Below are positions 32,365 to 41,178 of a stretch of 64,000 nt of DNA, one piece after another (the first letter of the stretch is position 1; each line of letters begins with the position of its first letter). Source of the DNA: Lysinibacillus sp. FSL M8-0337 (GTDB lineage: Bacteria > Bacillota > Bacilli > Bacillales_A > Planococcaceae); NCBI RefSeq assembly GCF_038593855.1, contig NZ_CP151996.1, positions 248,001 to 312,000 of the forward strand. Direction: 5' to 3'. Position numbers and translations under genes: made by a program. The notes below the pieces were generated by a model. The model had not been told where the DNA came from and ran no database searches. It worked only from the letters and a program-made list of their open reading frames with translations.

Positions 32365-33519
32365 ATGTTGAAGCCAAAATTAACATTGCGACAAATATAT
32401 GGTGACAATGCTGTTTATACACCTCGTACACCATATAGCGATAATCCATGGATGATGGATGATTGTCATAAACTAGATGCATTAACCTCAAGGGAAGTAG
32501 CCATTGCTGATATTCCCGTTTTAGTGCACCGTGCAACACAAACAGCAAAAGCTAAAAAGCTACACGATTTAGCTGGTTTAGCTTGGATAGAGCAACCGTA
32601 TACGTATGAAACGCAAGAAGAATATTTAGCACAATTGGATGCATGGTGTGCGGAAGGGAAGACGATTGTTTGTCAGTATTTACATGACGCAGAGGATATG
32701 AATCGAAATTGTTATTGGATGGATGCAGCAAAATTTAATGAGCTTAATACGAAAGCTTACATTGATCATTTAATTGACAGTAAATACGTGCCAAGCCGTT
32801 TAAACATTGAGCTGTATAAATTATCGGATGCAATGAAAAATTGGAAGCCACCTGTTGTACTCAAGCCTGGAGATGATTCGCCCACTTCTGGTGGGTACGG
32901 CGTTATTATTTGCCAGAATCAGGATGAGCTCACAGAAGGTTTACGTCAATTTCGAATGAATGGGACAGAAAGTATTATTATTGAAGAGTTATTGCAAGCA
33001 AAGGATAATTATAGTTGCCAGTTCGTCTATTCAGAAGCGCTTGGTATACAATATTTGGGTGCTTCTAACCAAATGACAGATGACAATGGCATATACGAAG
33101 GAAATGTTATTGTAGAGAAAGTACCAGAAAAAGTGATTGAAGTAGGACGCCATATAATGGAGCGTGGTGTAGCAGAGGGCTTTGTGGGTGTTGCGGGATT
33201 TGATTTAATCGTAACAGAAGCAGGAGATGTGCAAGCGATTGATTTAAACTTCCGTCAAAACGGCTCGACATCTATGCTTATGTTTCATGAAGCGTTAGGC
33301 AAACTGGTTAATAAATTTGCTTCCTATGCATCAAAAGGTGTAGAGGAGAATGCATCATTTTTTCAAACAATCGAGCAATGTATTAAGCAAGGTGTCCTAT
33401 TGCCACTATCCTTTTATGATGGGGATTATTTTGAAAATAAAGTAGCATCGCGATTTATTGGTATTTGGTATGCTGATACATTACAAGAAATCGCAGAACT
33501 TGAACAACAATTACTTTAA
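32365..33519 (+). CDS. ATP-grasp domain protein (peptide/amino acid ligase-like)
   Basis: A 384-residue ATP-grasp protein. An N-terminal part of about 130 residues precedes the grasp fold. The ATP-lysine strand is PPVVLKPGDDSPTSGGYGV, the linker SIIIEELLQAKDNYSCQFVY, and the metal-binding end reads AGFDLIVTEAGDVQAIDLNFRQNGST. It probably makes an amide bond from an acyl-phosphate intermediate. It is not linked to purine or cell-wall genes, so a dipeptide or natural-product ligase is plausible but unproven. ATG 32365 follows GTGGGGGA. Single gene. Confidence 0.78.
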   Translation: MLKPKLTLRQIYGDNAVYTPRTPYSDNPWMMDDCHKLDALTSREVAIADIPVLVHRATQTAKAKKLHDLAGLAWIEQPYTYETQEEYLAQLDAWCAEGKTIVCQYLHDAEDMNRNCYWMDAAKFNELNTKAYIDHLIDSKYVPSRLNIELYKLSDAMKNWKPPVVLKPGDDSPTSGGYGVIICQNQDELTEGLRQFRMNGTESIIIEELLQAKDNYSCQFVYSEALGIQYLGASNQMTDDNGIYEGNVIVEKVPEKVIEVGRHIMERGVAEGFVGVAGFDLIVTEAGDVQAIDLNFRQNGSTSMLMFHEALGKLVNKFASYASKGVEENASFFQTIEQCIKQGVLLPLSFYDGDYFENKVASRFIGIWYADTLQEIAELEQQLL

Positions 33520-33527
33520 ATAAGTGA

Positions 33528-33549
33528 AATTGTTTGGGTGCCTGGCACT
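33528..33549 (+). repeat. 22-bp dispersed repeat, copy 6
   Basis: Contains GTTTGGGTGCCTGGCACT. It lies about eight bases from both convergent stop codons (ATP-grasp gene and ABC permease). No separate terminator hairpin is present, so this repeat is the only structured element in the gap. Confidence 0.85.
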
Positions 33550-33557
33550 TAATCTAC

Positions 33558-34259
33558 CTAATTTAATTTTTTATAAATAAATCCTGTGATTCCCCATGTT
33601 AACGACGACCAAACGGTAATCGTAACGATTGGAATAATACAATCCATCATCGTGTAGGGACCTTCTAAAGCTTCTGCTAGTAGCACTAGCTGTGAGCTTG
33701 GTAGCCATTTCGCCAATTCTAAGATTGGGTAGACAGAAGCCAGTGATAGGGCAAACGGTCCGAAGGAGAAAATAAACATCACGGGCATCACGATGATGGA
33801 TGCTTCCATAATCGTTTTGGCAAATAATCCACATAATGTTCCTAAAGCAATATAGAATACGGTAGAGAGCAATAGGGCAATCGCTAGGATTAAAAGATTG
33901 GCAGGCTCATAACCAACAAGGAAAATAGCCAAACTAACTACAACAACGGTAACTATAAAGACGAACAAGCTTTTTCCTATTAAAATATCTGCCAGTGAAG
34001 CAGGGGATAGCATTAAATTTCGAAGCGTATTTTTCTCTTTTTCTTCAGCTATTAAACAACATTGTACATAGGCAGTTACAACTGCGAATACTAAGTTGAT
34101 TGGTAAAAAGTATGCATCAATACTGCTCGTGCCAATCTTGTTGTAAGCAAACGCTAATATAAGGGGTAAAAAAACCATAACAGATACTGCATAATTTCGT
34201 GAAAATTCCTTGTAGTCTTTCATAAAAATTGCTTGAATACGTGTAAATGACATGTTCAT
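33558..34259 (-). CDS. ABC-2-type transporter permease
   Basis: A 233-residue membrane subunit of an ABC-2 (drug, Na+ or antibiotic) exporter with six transmembrane segments. The first is at about 22-42 and the conserved cytoplasmic stretch EEKEKNTLRNLMLSPAS comes before helix 3. Start ATG 34259 overlaps the ATPase stop by 4 bp behind GGGAGTGA, so the two are coupled. It is the last gene of a four-gene operon (hydrolase, ABC/LytTR fusion, ATPase, permease). Confidence 0.88.
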   Translation of the reverse strand: MNMSFTRIQAIFMKDYKEFSRNYAVSVMVFLPLILAFAYNKIGTSSIDAYFLPINLVFAVVTAYVQCCLIAEEKEKNTLRNLMLSPASLADILIGKSLFVFIVTVVVVSLAIFLVGYEPANLLILAIALLLSTVFYIALGTLCGLFAKTIMEASIIVMPVMFIFSFGPFALSLASVYPILELAKWLPSSQLVLLAEALEGPYTMMDCIIPIVTITVWSSLTWGITGFIYKKLN

Positions 34260-35104
34260 ATTAAATCACTCCCTGTTATTTGCATAAAAATATCTCCTAA
34301 AGTTGGCTCGTTTGTGTATAGACGTGCAACTGCATTCGATTGCATCCAATCGTATAGTTTTTGTGCATCCTGTTTACCATTTTGAATCGTTTCGTAGTGA
34401 CCATTTGTTAATTCGACCGTAATAGTTTCATCTCCAAATTCTTTTTTTAATTGCTTTGGTGAACCAATCGCACGTATTTTACCTTGATGTAAAAAGGCAA
34501 CTCGATCACACAGTATTTCTGCTTCACTCATATCATGTGTTGTTAAAAAGATTGTTGTCCCGAGCTCATTTAATTTGCGTAAGCCATTGTAAATATGTTG
34601 CGTATTAACAGGGTCAAGTGCTGAAGTTGGCTCGTCTAAAAATAGTAATTCAGGTTTGTGCATAATGGCACGAGCTAATGTCACACGCTGTATCATCCCT
34701 TTAGAAAGTTGACTTATTTTCTTTTTACGTTCTGCATAAAGGTTCACAAAATCTAATGCTTCCTTTACTGCTGAATTGGGCAATTGATATAAACTACTAT
34801 AGAGTAATAAATTCTCCTCGATTGAAAGTCGCGTATACAGTCCACTATTATCAGTTAAAATGCCAAAGCGTTGACGATTTTGGCTGCTCTTCATTTCACT
34901 GACAGGTCGATTAAATAATGAAACGTCACCTGCAGTTTTTTCTGTTTGGGCAGTTAAAATTTTAATAGTCGTCGTTTTGCCCGAGCCACTTGGGCCAAGA
35001 AAACCGAATATTTCACCCTTTTTAATTGTAAAAGAAACATCCTGCAAGGCAGTTTCCCTATTAAACACCTTATTTAAATGTTGTACATCAATAACTGTCT
35101 CCAT
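34256..35104 (-). CDS. ABC transporter ATP-binding protein (drug/antibiotic type)
   Basis: A 282-residue ATPase. Walker A GPSGSGKTTT (37-46), signature LSKGMIQRV, Walker B LLFLDEPTSALDP and switch TTHDMSE are intact, followed by a C-terminal extension of about 70 residues typical of the DrrA/BcrA group. ATG 35104 with AGGAGGT upstream is the start; the frame extends another 32 codons without an RBS. It pairs with the ABC-2 permease and is preceded by the ABC/LytTR fusion, which probably controls it. Confidence 0.9.
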   Translation of the reverse strand: METVIDVQHLNKVFNRETALQDVSFTIKKGEIFGFLGPSGSGKTTTIKILTAQTEKTAGDVSLFNRPVSEMKSSQNRQRFGILTDNSGLYTRLSIEENLLLYSSLYQLPNSAVKEALDFVNLYAERKKKISQLSKGMIQRVTLARAIMHKPELLFLDEPTSALDPVNTQHIYNGLRKLNELGTTIFLTTHDMSEAEILCDRVAFLHQGKIRAIGSPKQLKKEFGDETITVELTNGHYETIQNGKQDAQKLYDWMQSNAVARLYTNEPTLGDIFMQITGSDLI

Positions 35105-35248
35105 GTGTAAACCTCCTGTAGTTGTTGTTAACCTAACTTTACAGTGTGATGGAGAAGTAGACATTAAATTACAGGTGAAAGGCAGAAAAATGACCTTCAA
35201 TGGAGAAATATTTAGCTGACAGGAGTCTTTTATTTCCTGGGAAATCTA

Positions 35249-36205
35249 CTATATTCCGAGTATTTCTTTTAAATCCGCAAGTTTATTTTTCGACAAAGGG
35301 ACAACTGTTTTTTCATTGCAATTTAACGCAAGACTGTAGCTGTTGCGGGTCCAAGTGATGATTTCACGTACCTTTTGGAGGTTAACGATATAAGAACGAT
35401 GGCTTCTAAAAAAGCCGAATGGTGTCAATTTCTGCTCTAAGTCATTAAGAGATAGTGTGCAAGGATAGGCTTCATTTGCAACATATACGCTCACAACGCC
35501 TTCCACACTTTCAATATAATCTATTTCTGGTGGGTTAAATAAAATGATTTTGTCATTTTTCTTTGTTGGGATTTTATCAAAGCGGATAGGTGCATTGTCG
35601 ATTGGTGTGGAAACTGTTTCAATTTCATCCTCTTTTACATCCAGTGCATGTAAACCTAATGCATCTAATCTATATATTTCGCCACTCGAAATAATCAAGT
35701 CTTCCAAATTATTCGAAAGTAAAATAATGGTTTTTTCTTTTTTTTGTAGAGCGGCAAGTAATTGTTGTACGCTATGCTTTGAAAATTCATCTAGATTTTG
35801 AAATGGTTCCTCGATTATTTGAATTTGTGCTGAATTAAGATATGTATGAAGCAGTTTTAAACGTTGCTTTTCACCGTTTTGAAGTTTATTGATTTTTTTG
35901 TTTTTTTGTTCGGTAAGTGTTAAAAGCTTTAAAATATCGTCTTTATTGTGCAAGGGGATTGTATAAAGCTTCAAACAAAATTGAATATACTCCATCACTG
36001 TCAGGCGCTCATATAAAGCACTTTCTCGCAAACAAGTATAACAATTAGGTTGTTTTAAAAACCATTCCATTAATGGCTTGATTTTAGCAACGTCAGTATA
36101 AATGCCAATAATACAGTCTGGTTGCAGTGGAAATTGAAAGCTTGGATAAATAATATTTCCTGATTCAATATAAGGTTCGATTTCAATATATTTATTTTGG
36201 TTCAT
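35249..36205 (-). CDS. Degenerate ABC-ATPase domain fused to a LytTR DNA-binding domain
   Basis: 318 residues. Residues about 5-195 keep the ABC ATPase layout without its catalytic residues: the Walker A position reads IIGIYTDVAKIK with no GxGKS/T, the signature is LQNGEKQRLKLL, Walker B is IQIIEEPFQNLD and the switch histidine is replaced (LLSNNLED). Residues about 212-318 form a LytTR domain (IDYIESVEGVVSVYV, FFRSHRSYIVNLQKV, VPLSKNKLADLKEIL). It is thus a transcription factor with a pseudo-ATPase sensor, inside the operon of an ABC exporter. ATG 36205 fits AAGGAG; the GTG at 36214 overlaps that RBS. Confidence 0.85.
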   Translation of the reverse strand: MNQNKYIEIEPYIESGNIIYPSFQFPLQPDCIIGIYTDVAKIKPLMEWFLKQPNCYTCLRESALYERLTVMEYIQFCLKLYTIPLHNKDDILKLLTLTEQKNKKINKLQNGEKQRLKLLHTYLNSAQIQIIEEPFQNLDEFSKHSVQQLLAALQKKEKTIILLSNNLEDLIISSGEIYRLDALGLHALDVKEDEIETVSTPIDNAPIRFDKIPTKKNDKIILFNPPEIDYIESVEGVVSVYVANEAYPCTLSLNDLEQKLTPFGFFRSHRSYIVNLQKVREIITWTRNSYSLALNCNEKTVVPLSKNKLADLKEILGI

Positions 36206-36217
36206 GCTAAGCACTCC

Positions 36218-36799
36218 TTATAGCTGTTCCTTATGTAAAAAATGATGAATGACAGATTGCGCCTGTAAATAACTATTTTTGCAATAGTTTGAATTGTTGT
36301 AGTCCATAAAGCCATGCTTCCCACTTAATTGAGCAGTTTGTACAAACGGCAATCGCTCTATTTCCTTTTTCAATTCATTCACATCAAAGCTTTTTTCATG
36401 ACTAGGTAAAATGACCAGTGTTGGACATGTAGGATGGATGTCTAAGTATTGACGTATTCTTGAGCCGTAAATACAAATAATACGATGAATTGGTAAGTTA
36501 GAGAGTCTCCATGCCAATGTTGCACCGACGCTAAATCCTATTAAAACCACTTCATCATATTGTACTTTTGCTTCTAATAGACGAAGTGTTAGTCGTTCAA
36601 GTGGGCGATCAAAGCCGATTTCTTGCGTGAAATATTGATAAGCTTCCTTTTCCTGACTATATGAAAATACTTTGCCGTTGGAATACAGAGAAATACATTC
36701 TACGTTTGTATTTGAATCACTATATGTTTGTCCTTGATCTTTTATAAAATCATTTACACCGTAAATTTCATGTAGAATAAAGATTTTTTTTCTTTTCAT
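36218..36799 (-). CDS. Dienelactone hydrolase-like alpha/beta hydrolase
   Basis: A 193-residue cytosolic alpha/beta hydrolase. The N-terminus FILHEIYGVNDFIKDQ resembles dienelactone hydrolase. The nucleophile elbow is GFSVGA (in the family often GFCxGG) and the histidine lies in GKHGFMDY; the acid is likely in the strand before NELKKEIE. ATG 36799 follows GAGGTTACT; TTG six codons earlier is an alternative. It is the first gene of the four-gene operon, 12 bp from the ABC/LytTR gene. Its link to the exporter is unknown. Confidence 0.72.
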   Translation of the reverse strand: MKRKKIFILHEIYGVNDFIKDQGQTYSDSNTNVECISLYSNGKVFSYSQEKEAYQYFTQEIGFDRPLERLTLRLLEAKVQYDEVVLIGFSVGATLAWRLSNLPIHRIICIYGSRIRQYLDIHPTCPTLVILPSHEKSFDVNELKKEIERLPFVQTAQLSGKHGFMDYNNSNYCKNSYLQAQSVIHHFLHKEQL

Positions 36800-36908
36800 A
36801 GTAACCTCTTTTTCCAATAGTGTAACAAAAAGTATTTAAAGCGTACATTTAATAAAAAACATTGAATTTGTAAGCGAGTTACCTTAGCGAATAATAACGA
36901 TTACCGCA

Positions 36909-36947
36909 AAAAAAAGCGTTAGATTGATTGCGGTCAATCTAACACCT
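36909..36947. terminator. Terminator; member 2 of the dispersed hairpin family
   Basis: GTTAGATTGA pairs with TCAATCTAAC around a short loop, with an eight-A run on one side that reads as a T-run for the minus-strand CMD gene. Stem and flanks match the hairpin at 2493-2532. Confidence 0.8.
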
Positions 36948-36976
36948 TGCTCTTTTAACAAAACAGTCTAAATATT

Positions 36977-37648
36977 TTACGTTAGAAGGGCTACTTGATC
37001 GAAGGCGTTTAAGGCATTGACACCATGGGCTAAAGCAGAACCAGCCTTTAATGCAGTAGCAACCATAATAGACTCAGCAATTTCCTCTTTGGAAACGCCT
37101 AATTTTTTTGCTGCTTGGACATGTAGAGAAATGCAATAAGGGCAGCCTGTAGTATGGGCAACAGCAATAGCAATGAGTTCTTTGTCATATCCTGTTAATA
37201 GCCCGTCCTTCATTGCTTTTGTATCAAAGTCAATAAAAGCATTAAAGGCGCTAGAATGTAGAGAAGAAAATTCTTTAATTCGTAAAAAATACTGTTCTTT
37301 ATATAGTTCCTCATCCGCATTGCCATCATAGGCGTTTAAGGCGTTGACCCCGTGGGCTAGAGCAGAACCCGCCTTGAGTGCGGTAGCAATCATAATAGCC
37401 TCACTAGCCTCTTCTTTTGAAGCATTTTTTTGTTTAGCCTGTGTAATATGCAATTCAATGCAATAAGGACAACCTGTCGTATGAGCCACAGCAATGGCGA
37501 TTAACTCTTTTAATTTAGCCGATAATTTCCCTTCCTTTAATGCAAGTGTATCGAATTTAACAAAGGCATGAAACGATTCAGGTGAAAGGTTAGCGAATTC
37601 ACCTAAACGATTAAAATAATTTTTTTGATAAAGACTATTAGTTGACAT
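36977..37648 (-). CDS. Two-domain carboxymuconolactone decarboxylase/AhpD-like protein
   Basis: 223 residues made of two tandem AhpD-core domains. Each has the CxxC-H redox motif: C60-P-Y-C63 with His67 and C169-P-Y-C172 with His176. The repeated core, KELIAIAVAHTTGCPYCI and later KAGSALAHGVNALNA, is nearly identical in both halves. Such proteins act as thiol-dependent peroxidases or related redox enzymes; most Bacillus members have a single domain of about 110-150 residues. ATG 37648 follows GAGAGGG. Single gene with its own terminator. Confidence 0.88.
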   Translation of the reverse strand: MSTNSLYQKNYFNRLGEFANLSPESFHAFVKFDTLALKEGKLSAKLKELIAIAVAHTTGCPYCIELHITQAKQKNASKEEASEAIMIATALKAGSALAHGVNALNAYDGNADEELYKEQYFLRIKEFSSLHSSAFNAFIDFDTKAMKDGLLTGYDKELIAIAVAHTTGCPYCISLHVQAAKKLGVSKEEIAESIMVATALKAGSALAHGVNALNAFDQVALLT

Positions 37649-37976
37649 GGAACCCTCTCCTCAACATTTATATTTTTGTTATTCTAGCAAAAATTACCGT
37701 CTTCCAAAGCAATTACTAAAATCTTAGTGCAATATTGTGTGCTTATTTCTACTAAGAATATTAAATAAGCCTATAAATGTAAATTTATTTCGAAAAATTT
37801 GAAAATAGAACTAAAAATCAAAGGAAAATAGTATTTTTTACGAAAACTAGAAAATAGGGTTGGTTTTATTCGATTAAAAGATCGTCTTACTTACTGAGAT
37901 ATTCCTATAAATAATGGTCATAGCTTTTTCTTTTTTGGACAACCTAATTTAGAAATAATAGCATGAGGTGATGATC
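37649..37976. other. Intergenic gap between CMD protein and yqhH
   Basis: About 330 bp separating divergent genes. AT-rich, with promoter-like segments for either side, but no ORF with an RBS, no riboswitch-like structure and no repeat that I can support. Confidence 0.45.
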
Positions 37977-39485
37977 ATGATAGTGGAGAGGTCGTCCGAT
38001 TGGCAAGAAGGCTTTTTAAATAGGCTAAATAATGCTGAAAAATGGCATAGTTGGACTTTGTACAAAATGAACTATGAAATTGTGAAAATGAATTTAATTC
38101 CGGAATTTACTGGTTTACAAGCGCCTAAATTTTTGCCCAAACTAACACCACTTGCCCATCAATTAGAAGCAGCGCAAACCGTTATTGAACGTATGAATGG
38201 GAAAGCGATACTAGCAGACGAGGTGGGACTTGGTAAAACGATTGAAGCAGGTCTTATTTTAAAGGAATATTTGATACGAGGGCTTGTAAAAAAGGCTTTA
38301 ATTTTAGCACCAGCATCTCTGATTAACCAATGGATAGAAGAATTGAATCAAAAATTCCACATTCCCGCAATGGCGTATAAAAAAAATTGCCCAATTGAGC
38401 GTTACGATATTGTTATTATGAGCATGGATACCGCCAAAAAAAGCCCACATAAAGAACTTATTTATGCGCAAGATTATGACATGATTATTATTGACGAGGC
38501 GCATAAATTAAAAAATCATAAAACCCAAATATACGATTTCGTACAAGGATTAAAGAAGAAGTTTTGCTTATTACTAACGGCAACTCCTATTCAAAATGAT
38601 GTTTTTGAACTTTATTATCTTATTTCGCTACTAAAACCAGGTCATCTTGGTAATTATGAAACGTTCCAGTCTGCATTTTCTGCAAGCAAGCACGATTTAC
38701 AGCATGATGACTATTTAAAAGAATTAGTCAATCAAGTGATGGTAAGAAATCGAAGAGAGGACACGGGTATTGAGTGGACCAATAGACGTGTTCAAATTGT
38801 GCCAATTCAGTTTAGCCCAGAGGAAATGGAAGTGTATCAGCTGCTTGGGACGCTAACATCTACAGCCTCTTTTTCATTAATTACGTTGCAAAAGGAAATG
38901 TGCAGCAGCAAAGAGGCAACTGCACTAACATTATCTAAAATGCTTGAAAACAGTACTGAACGTGAAGAGTTAGAAGAAATTTTAGCCAAAGTAATGGCGT
39001 TAGAAGTCAATTCAAAGGCCCAAAAAACGCTTGAGATTATTGAACAAGCAAAAGATAAAGTCATTATTTTTACAGAGTATCGTGCAACACAAATTTACTT
39101 GCAGTGGTATTTACACTCACACGGTATTACGAGTGTTTTATTTAATGGTAAGTTTAATAAAAACAAGCGGGATTACATGAAACACGTATTTAAGGAAAAA
39201 GCGCAAGTGCTGATTGCAACTGAGGCAGGTGGAGAGGGGATTAACCTTCAATTTTGCCATCACGTCATCAACTACGATTTGCCTTGGAATCCAATGAAGC
39301 TTGAACAACGCATAGGTCGTGTGCATCGTCTGGGTCAAGAACATGATGTTCATATTTATAATCTTGCAGTAGAAGACACGATTGAAATAGATATTTTGGC
39401 ATTGCTGCATACAAAAATTGATGTTTTTGAAAAGGTAGTTGGTGACTTAGATGCCATTTTAACGAATTTCAAAAAAACCGTCTAA
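37977..39485 (+). CDS. yqhH: SNF2-family helicase YqhH
   Basis: A 502-residue DNA-dependent ATPase of the SNF2/RapA-like group. The N-half has motif I LADEVGLGKTIEAGLIL, motif II IIDEAHK and motif III LLLTATPIQND. The C-half has motifs V-VI: ATEAGGEGINLQFC, YDLPWNP and LEQRIGRVHRLGQ. B. subtilis YqhH is of this type and is likewise followed by yqhG. ATG 37977 best fits GAGGTG; GTG/ATG codons at 37968-37973 overlap the RBS. In B. subtilis the gcvT-gcvP glycine-cleavage operon is adjacent; it is absent here. Confidence 0.88.
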   Translation: MIVERSSDWQEGFLNRLNNAEKWHSWTLYKMNYEIVKMNLIPEFTGLQAPKFLPKLTPLAHQLEAAQTVIERMNGKAILADEVGLGKTIEAGLILKEYLIRGLVKKALILAPASLINQWIEELNQKFHIPAMAYKKNCPIERYDIVIMSMDTAKKSPHKELIYAQDYDMIIIDEAHKLKNHKTQIYDFVQGLKKKFCLLLTATPIQNDVFELYYLISLLKPGHLGNYETFQSAFSASKHDLQHDDYLKELVNQVMVRNRREDTGIEWTNRRVQIVPIQFSPEEMEVYQLLGTLTSTASFSLITLQKEMCSSKEATALTLSKMLENSTEREELEEILAKVMALEVNSKAQKTLEIIEQAKDKVIIFTEYRATQIYLQWYLHSHGITSVLFNGKFNKNKRDYMKHVFKEKAQVLIATEAGGEGINLQFCHHVINYDLPWNPMKLEQRIGRVHRLGQEHDVHIYNLAVEDTIEIDILALLHTKIDVFEKVVGDLDAILTNFKKTV

Positions 39486-39579
39486 GCTTCCAAGGTAGAA
39501 GTGCATTGTTGCTTATGAAATTTGGAAATGAAGCCTAAGTGAATGAAATAAAAGATTGTTATTGTAAGGGGAGAGGGGC

Positions 39580-40359
39580 ATGTATTCACAACAAGTTCAT
39601 AATTATTTACGGCAATTTTTCTTAGAAAATGAATGTGATATGGTCTTTGAGGATGAACATTATTTAACAGTACAATTAACGATTGCTATGGATAAAAGAA
39701 TAATGAACCGCCCTTTTTACTGGCAATATGTAGAAGCAACCAATGGCGAACCAAACCCTGCACAAGTTACCTTTATTACAGATCAAAATACAATGTCAGG
39801 AAAAGTAATCGGGGAAGTTGTCCATTTTGGCTCACCCAGGCTCAATCAAATATTTCAAGCAACAAGAGAGCTAGGAGCTTTTGTTCAAATGTTTCAAAAA
39901 GTGGATGCAGGGATAGGGCAAGTATTGCTTACCCCGTGGCTAGGCGTAAATTATAAAGTGTCGTATTGTTGCGATCGAACGAAAGAAATGCTGTACTCTT
40001 TTGGTATTAACTTACTGACAGGAACGATAAATAATAATTTCCATGAAGCAATAATTAGCATCGATTGGGATAGCACGCAATCTGAAAATGCATTTTATGT
40101 ACAGCATATTATTAAGCCAGAACGTGCACTTCAACGCTTGGACAAAGCCATCGATGCAATTATTCAACAGGATGACCATACATGGGCTGAACAAGCTAAA
40201 AAGAGATGGCAACGAGACCAACGCGTTTTAGACTACTTTTATGAAGATATAGAGGAAAAGCCAGAGTGTTATGAGGTTGAGAAAAAAGCATTAGAAGAAC
40301 AATATGATGCAAAAATTAAAATAGAAATTGTAAATGGTGGATTATTTTATATGAGATAA
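39580..40359 (+). CDS. yqhG: YqhG-family protein
   Basis: A 259-residue soluble protein recognised as YqhG from its N-terminus (QVHNYLRQFFLENECDMVFE) and the YLTVQLTIAMDKRIMNRPFYWQYVE region (given in part), and from its place right after yqhH. The biochemical role is unknown; the conserved pairing with an SNF2 ATPase suggests they act together. ATG 39580 follows AAGGGGAGAGGGG, 95 bp after yqhH. A strong hairpin follows. Confidence 0.85.
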   Translation: MYSQQVHNYLRQFFLENECDMVFEDEHYLTVQLTIAMDKRIMNRPFYWQYVEATNGEPNPAQVTFITDQNTMSGKVIGEVVHFGSPRLNQIFQATRELGAFVQMFQKVDAGIGQVLLTPWLGVNYKVSYCCDRTKEMLYSFGINLLTGTINNNFHEAIISIDWDSTQSENAFYVQHIIKPERALQRLDKAIDAIIQQDDHTWAEQAKKRWQRDQRVLDYFYEDIEEKPECYEVEKKALEEQYDAKIKIEIVNGGLFYMR

Positions 40360-40407
40360 AAACATGTAAGCCGCAACAATTTTGCATATTGTTGCGGCTT
40401 ATGTTTT
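40358..40407. terminator. Bidirectional terminator between yqhG and arsR-type gene
   Basis: The stem AAGCCGCAACAAT/ATTGTTGCGGCTT around a 7-nt loop is extended by ACAT/ATGT pairs and T/A runs on both sides. Confidence 0.9.
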
Positions 40408-40410
40408 ACG

Positions 40411-40731
40411 CTATTCGTTGTCAATAATATGTTGCAACTGCGCCAATTTATTATCCCAAAACAAGTCAAAATATTGTAGCCAGTCTTCAATCTCTTTTAG
40501 TCGATCCATGTGTAAAGTGTAAATTTTTTCTCGCCCTTTCTTTTGGGCGGATACTAGCTCGGCTTGTTCTAAAACGTTTAGATGCTTGACGACAGCAGTT
40601 CTACTAATTGTAAAGTGGTCAGCAATTAGTGCTATCGGTTTATCGCTTGATGCTAATAGTTGTAGTACATGACGTCTTGTCGGGTCAGCAATTGCTTGAA
40701 AAACATCAACCTTGTCTGCAAGCTGCGTCAT
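40411..40731 (-). CDS. ArsR-family winged-helix repressor
   Basis: 106 residues. The winged helix is clear: VDVFQAIADPTRRHVLQLL, recognition part DHFTISRTAVVKHLNVLEQA, wing EKIYTLHMDRL. It has no metal-binding CVC motif and belongs with the SdpR-like repressors commonly paired with AHSA1 proteins. ATG 40731 overlaps the stop of the AHSA1 gene (ATGA), so it is translated by coupling; the longer frame to 40779 lies inside that gene. It probably binds the palindromic promoter at 41179-41226. Confidence 0.9.
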   Translation of the reverse strand: MTQLADKVDVFQAIADPTRRHVLQLLASSDKPIALIADHFTISRTAVVKHLNVLEQAELVSAQKKGREKIYTLHMDRLKEIEDWLQYFDLFWDNKLAQLQHIIDNE

Positions 40732-41153
40732 GCATTTTCCACAGTCTCTTTTAATTTTTTGCCAACAAGCATTGACCAACCATTGTCCATATTTTGACGA
40801 ACAGCGTCCGCAGGCATGTTTGCTTTTGGAATTAGATGAGATGCATCTTTCCAGCCACCATGAGTTAATGTAAATACTGTTTGCTCACCAGACGGTTTTA
40901 ACTCAAATGTAACAAACCACCCATCAGTATCCCATGCAAAACGCACAAAATTTGGTGCATCTACTTTTTCAACTTTACAGGGTGATGGTCCAAAGGGTGA
41001 TTGTAGTGTAAATGCATGCCCTTCTATTGGTTTAAAATCATTGGGCATAAACCAAGATCCTAGTTTTTCAGCATTTGTAATAGTTTCCCAAACCTTCTCG
41101 ATAGGCGCGTTGAATGTAACGGTTTTCACAATATTTTGCAGTTGCTCTGACAT
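40728..41153 (-). CDS. AHSA1/SRPBCC-domain protein
   Basis: A 141-residue START-like (AHSA1, Aha1 C-terminal-type) protein with a hydrophobic cavity for a small ligand. The N-terminus VKTVTFNAPIEKVWETIT and the C-terminal helix ending NGWSMLVGKKLKETV are diagnostic. ATG 41153 follows GAGGAG. It forms a bicistronic unit with the ArsR-type repressor, the usual arrangement in bacilli. Function is unknown; stress-linked in some relatives. Confidence 0.9.
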   Translation of the reverse strand: MSEQLQNIVKTVTFNAPIEKVWETITNAEKLGSWFMPNDFKPIEGHAFTLQSPFGPSPCKVEKVDAPNFVRFAWDTDGWFVTFELKPSGEQTVFTLTHGGWKDASHLIPKANMPADAVRQNMDNGWSMLVGKKLKETVENA

Positions 41154-41178
41154 CGTAAAGTCTCCTCTTTTTTTAAAA

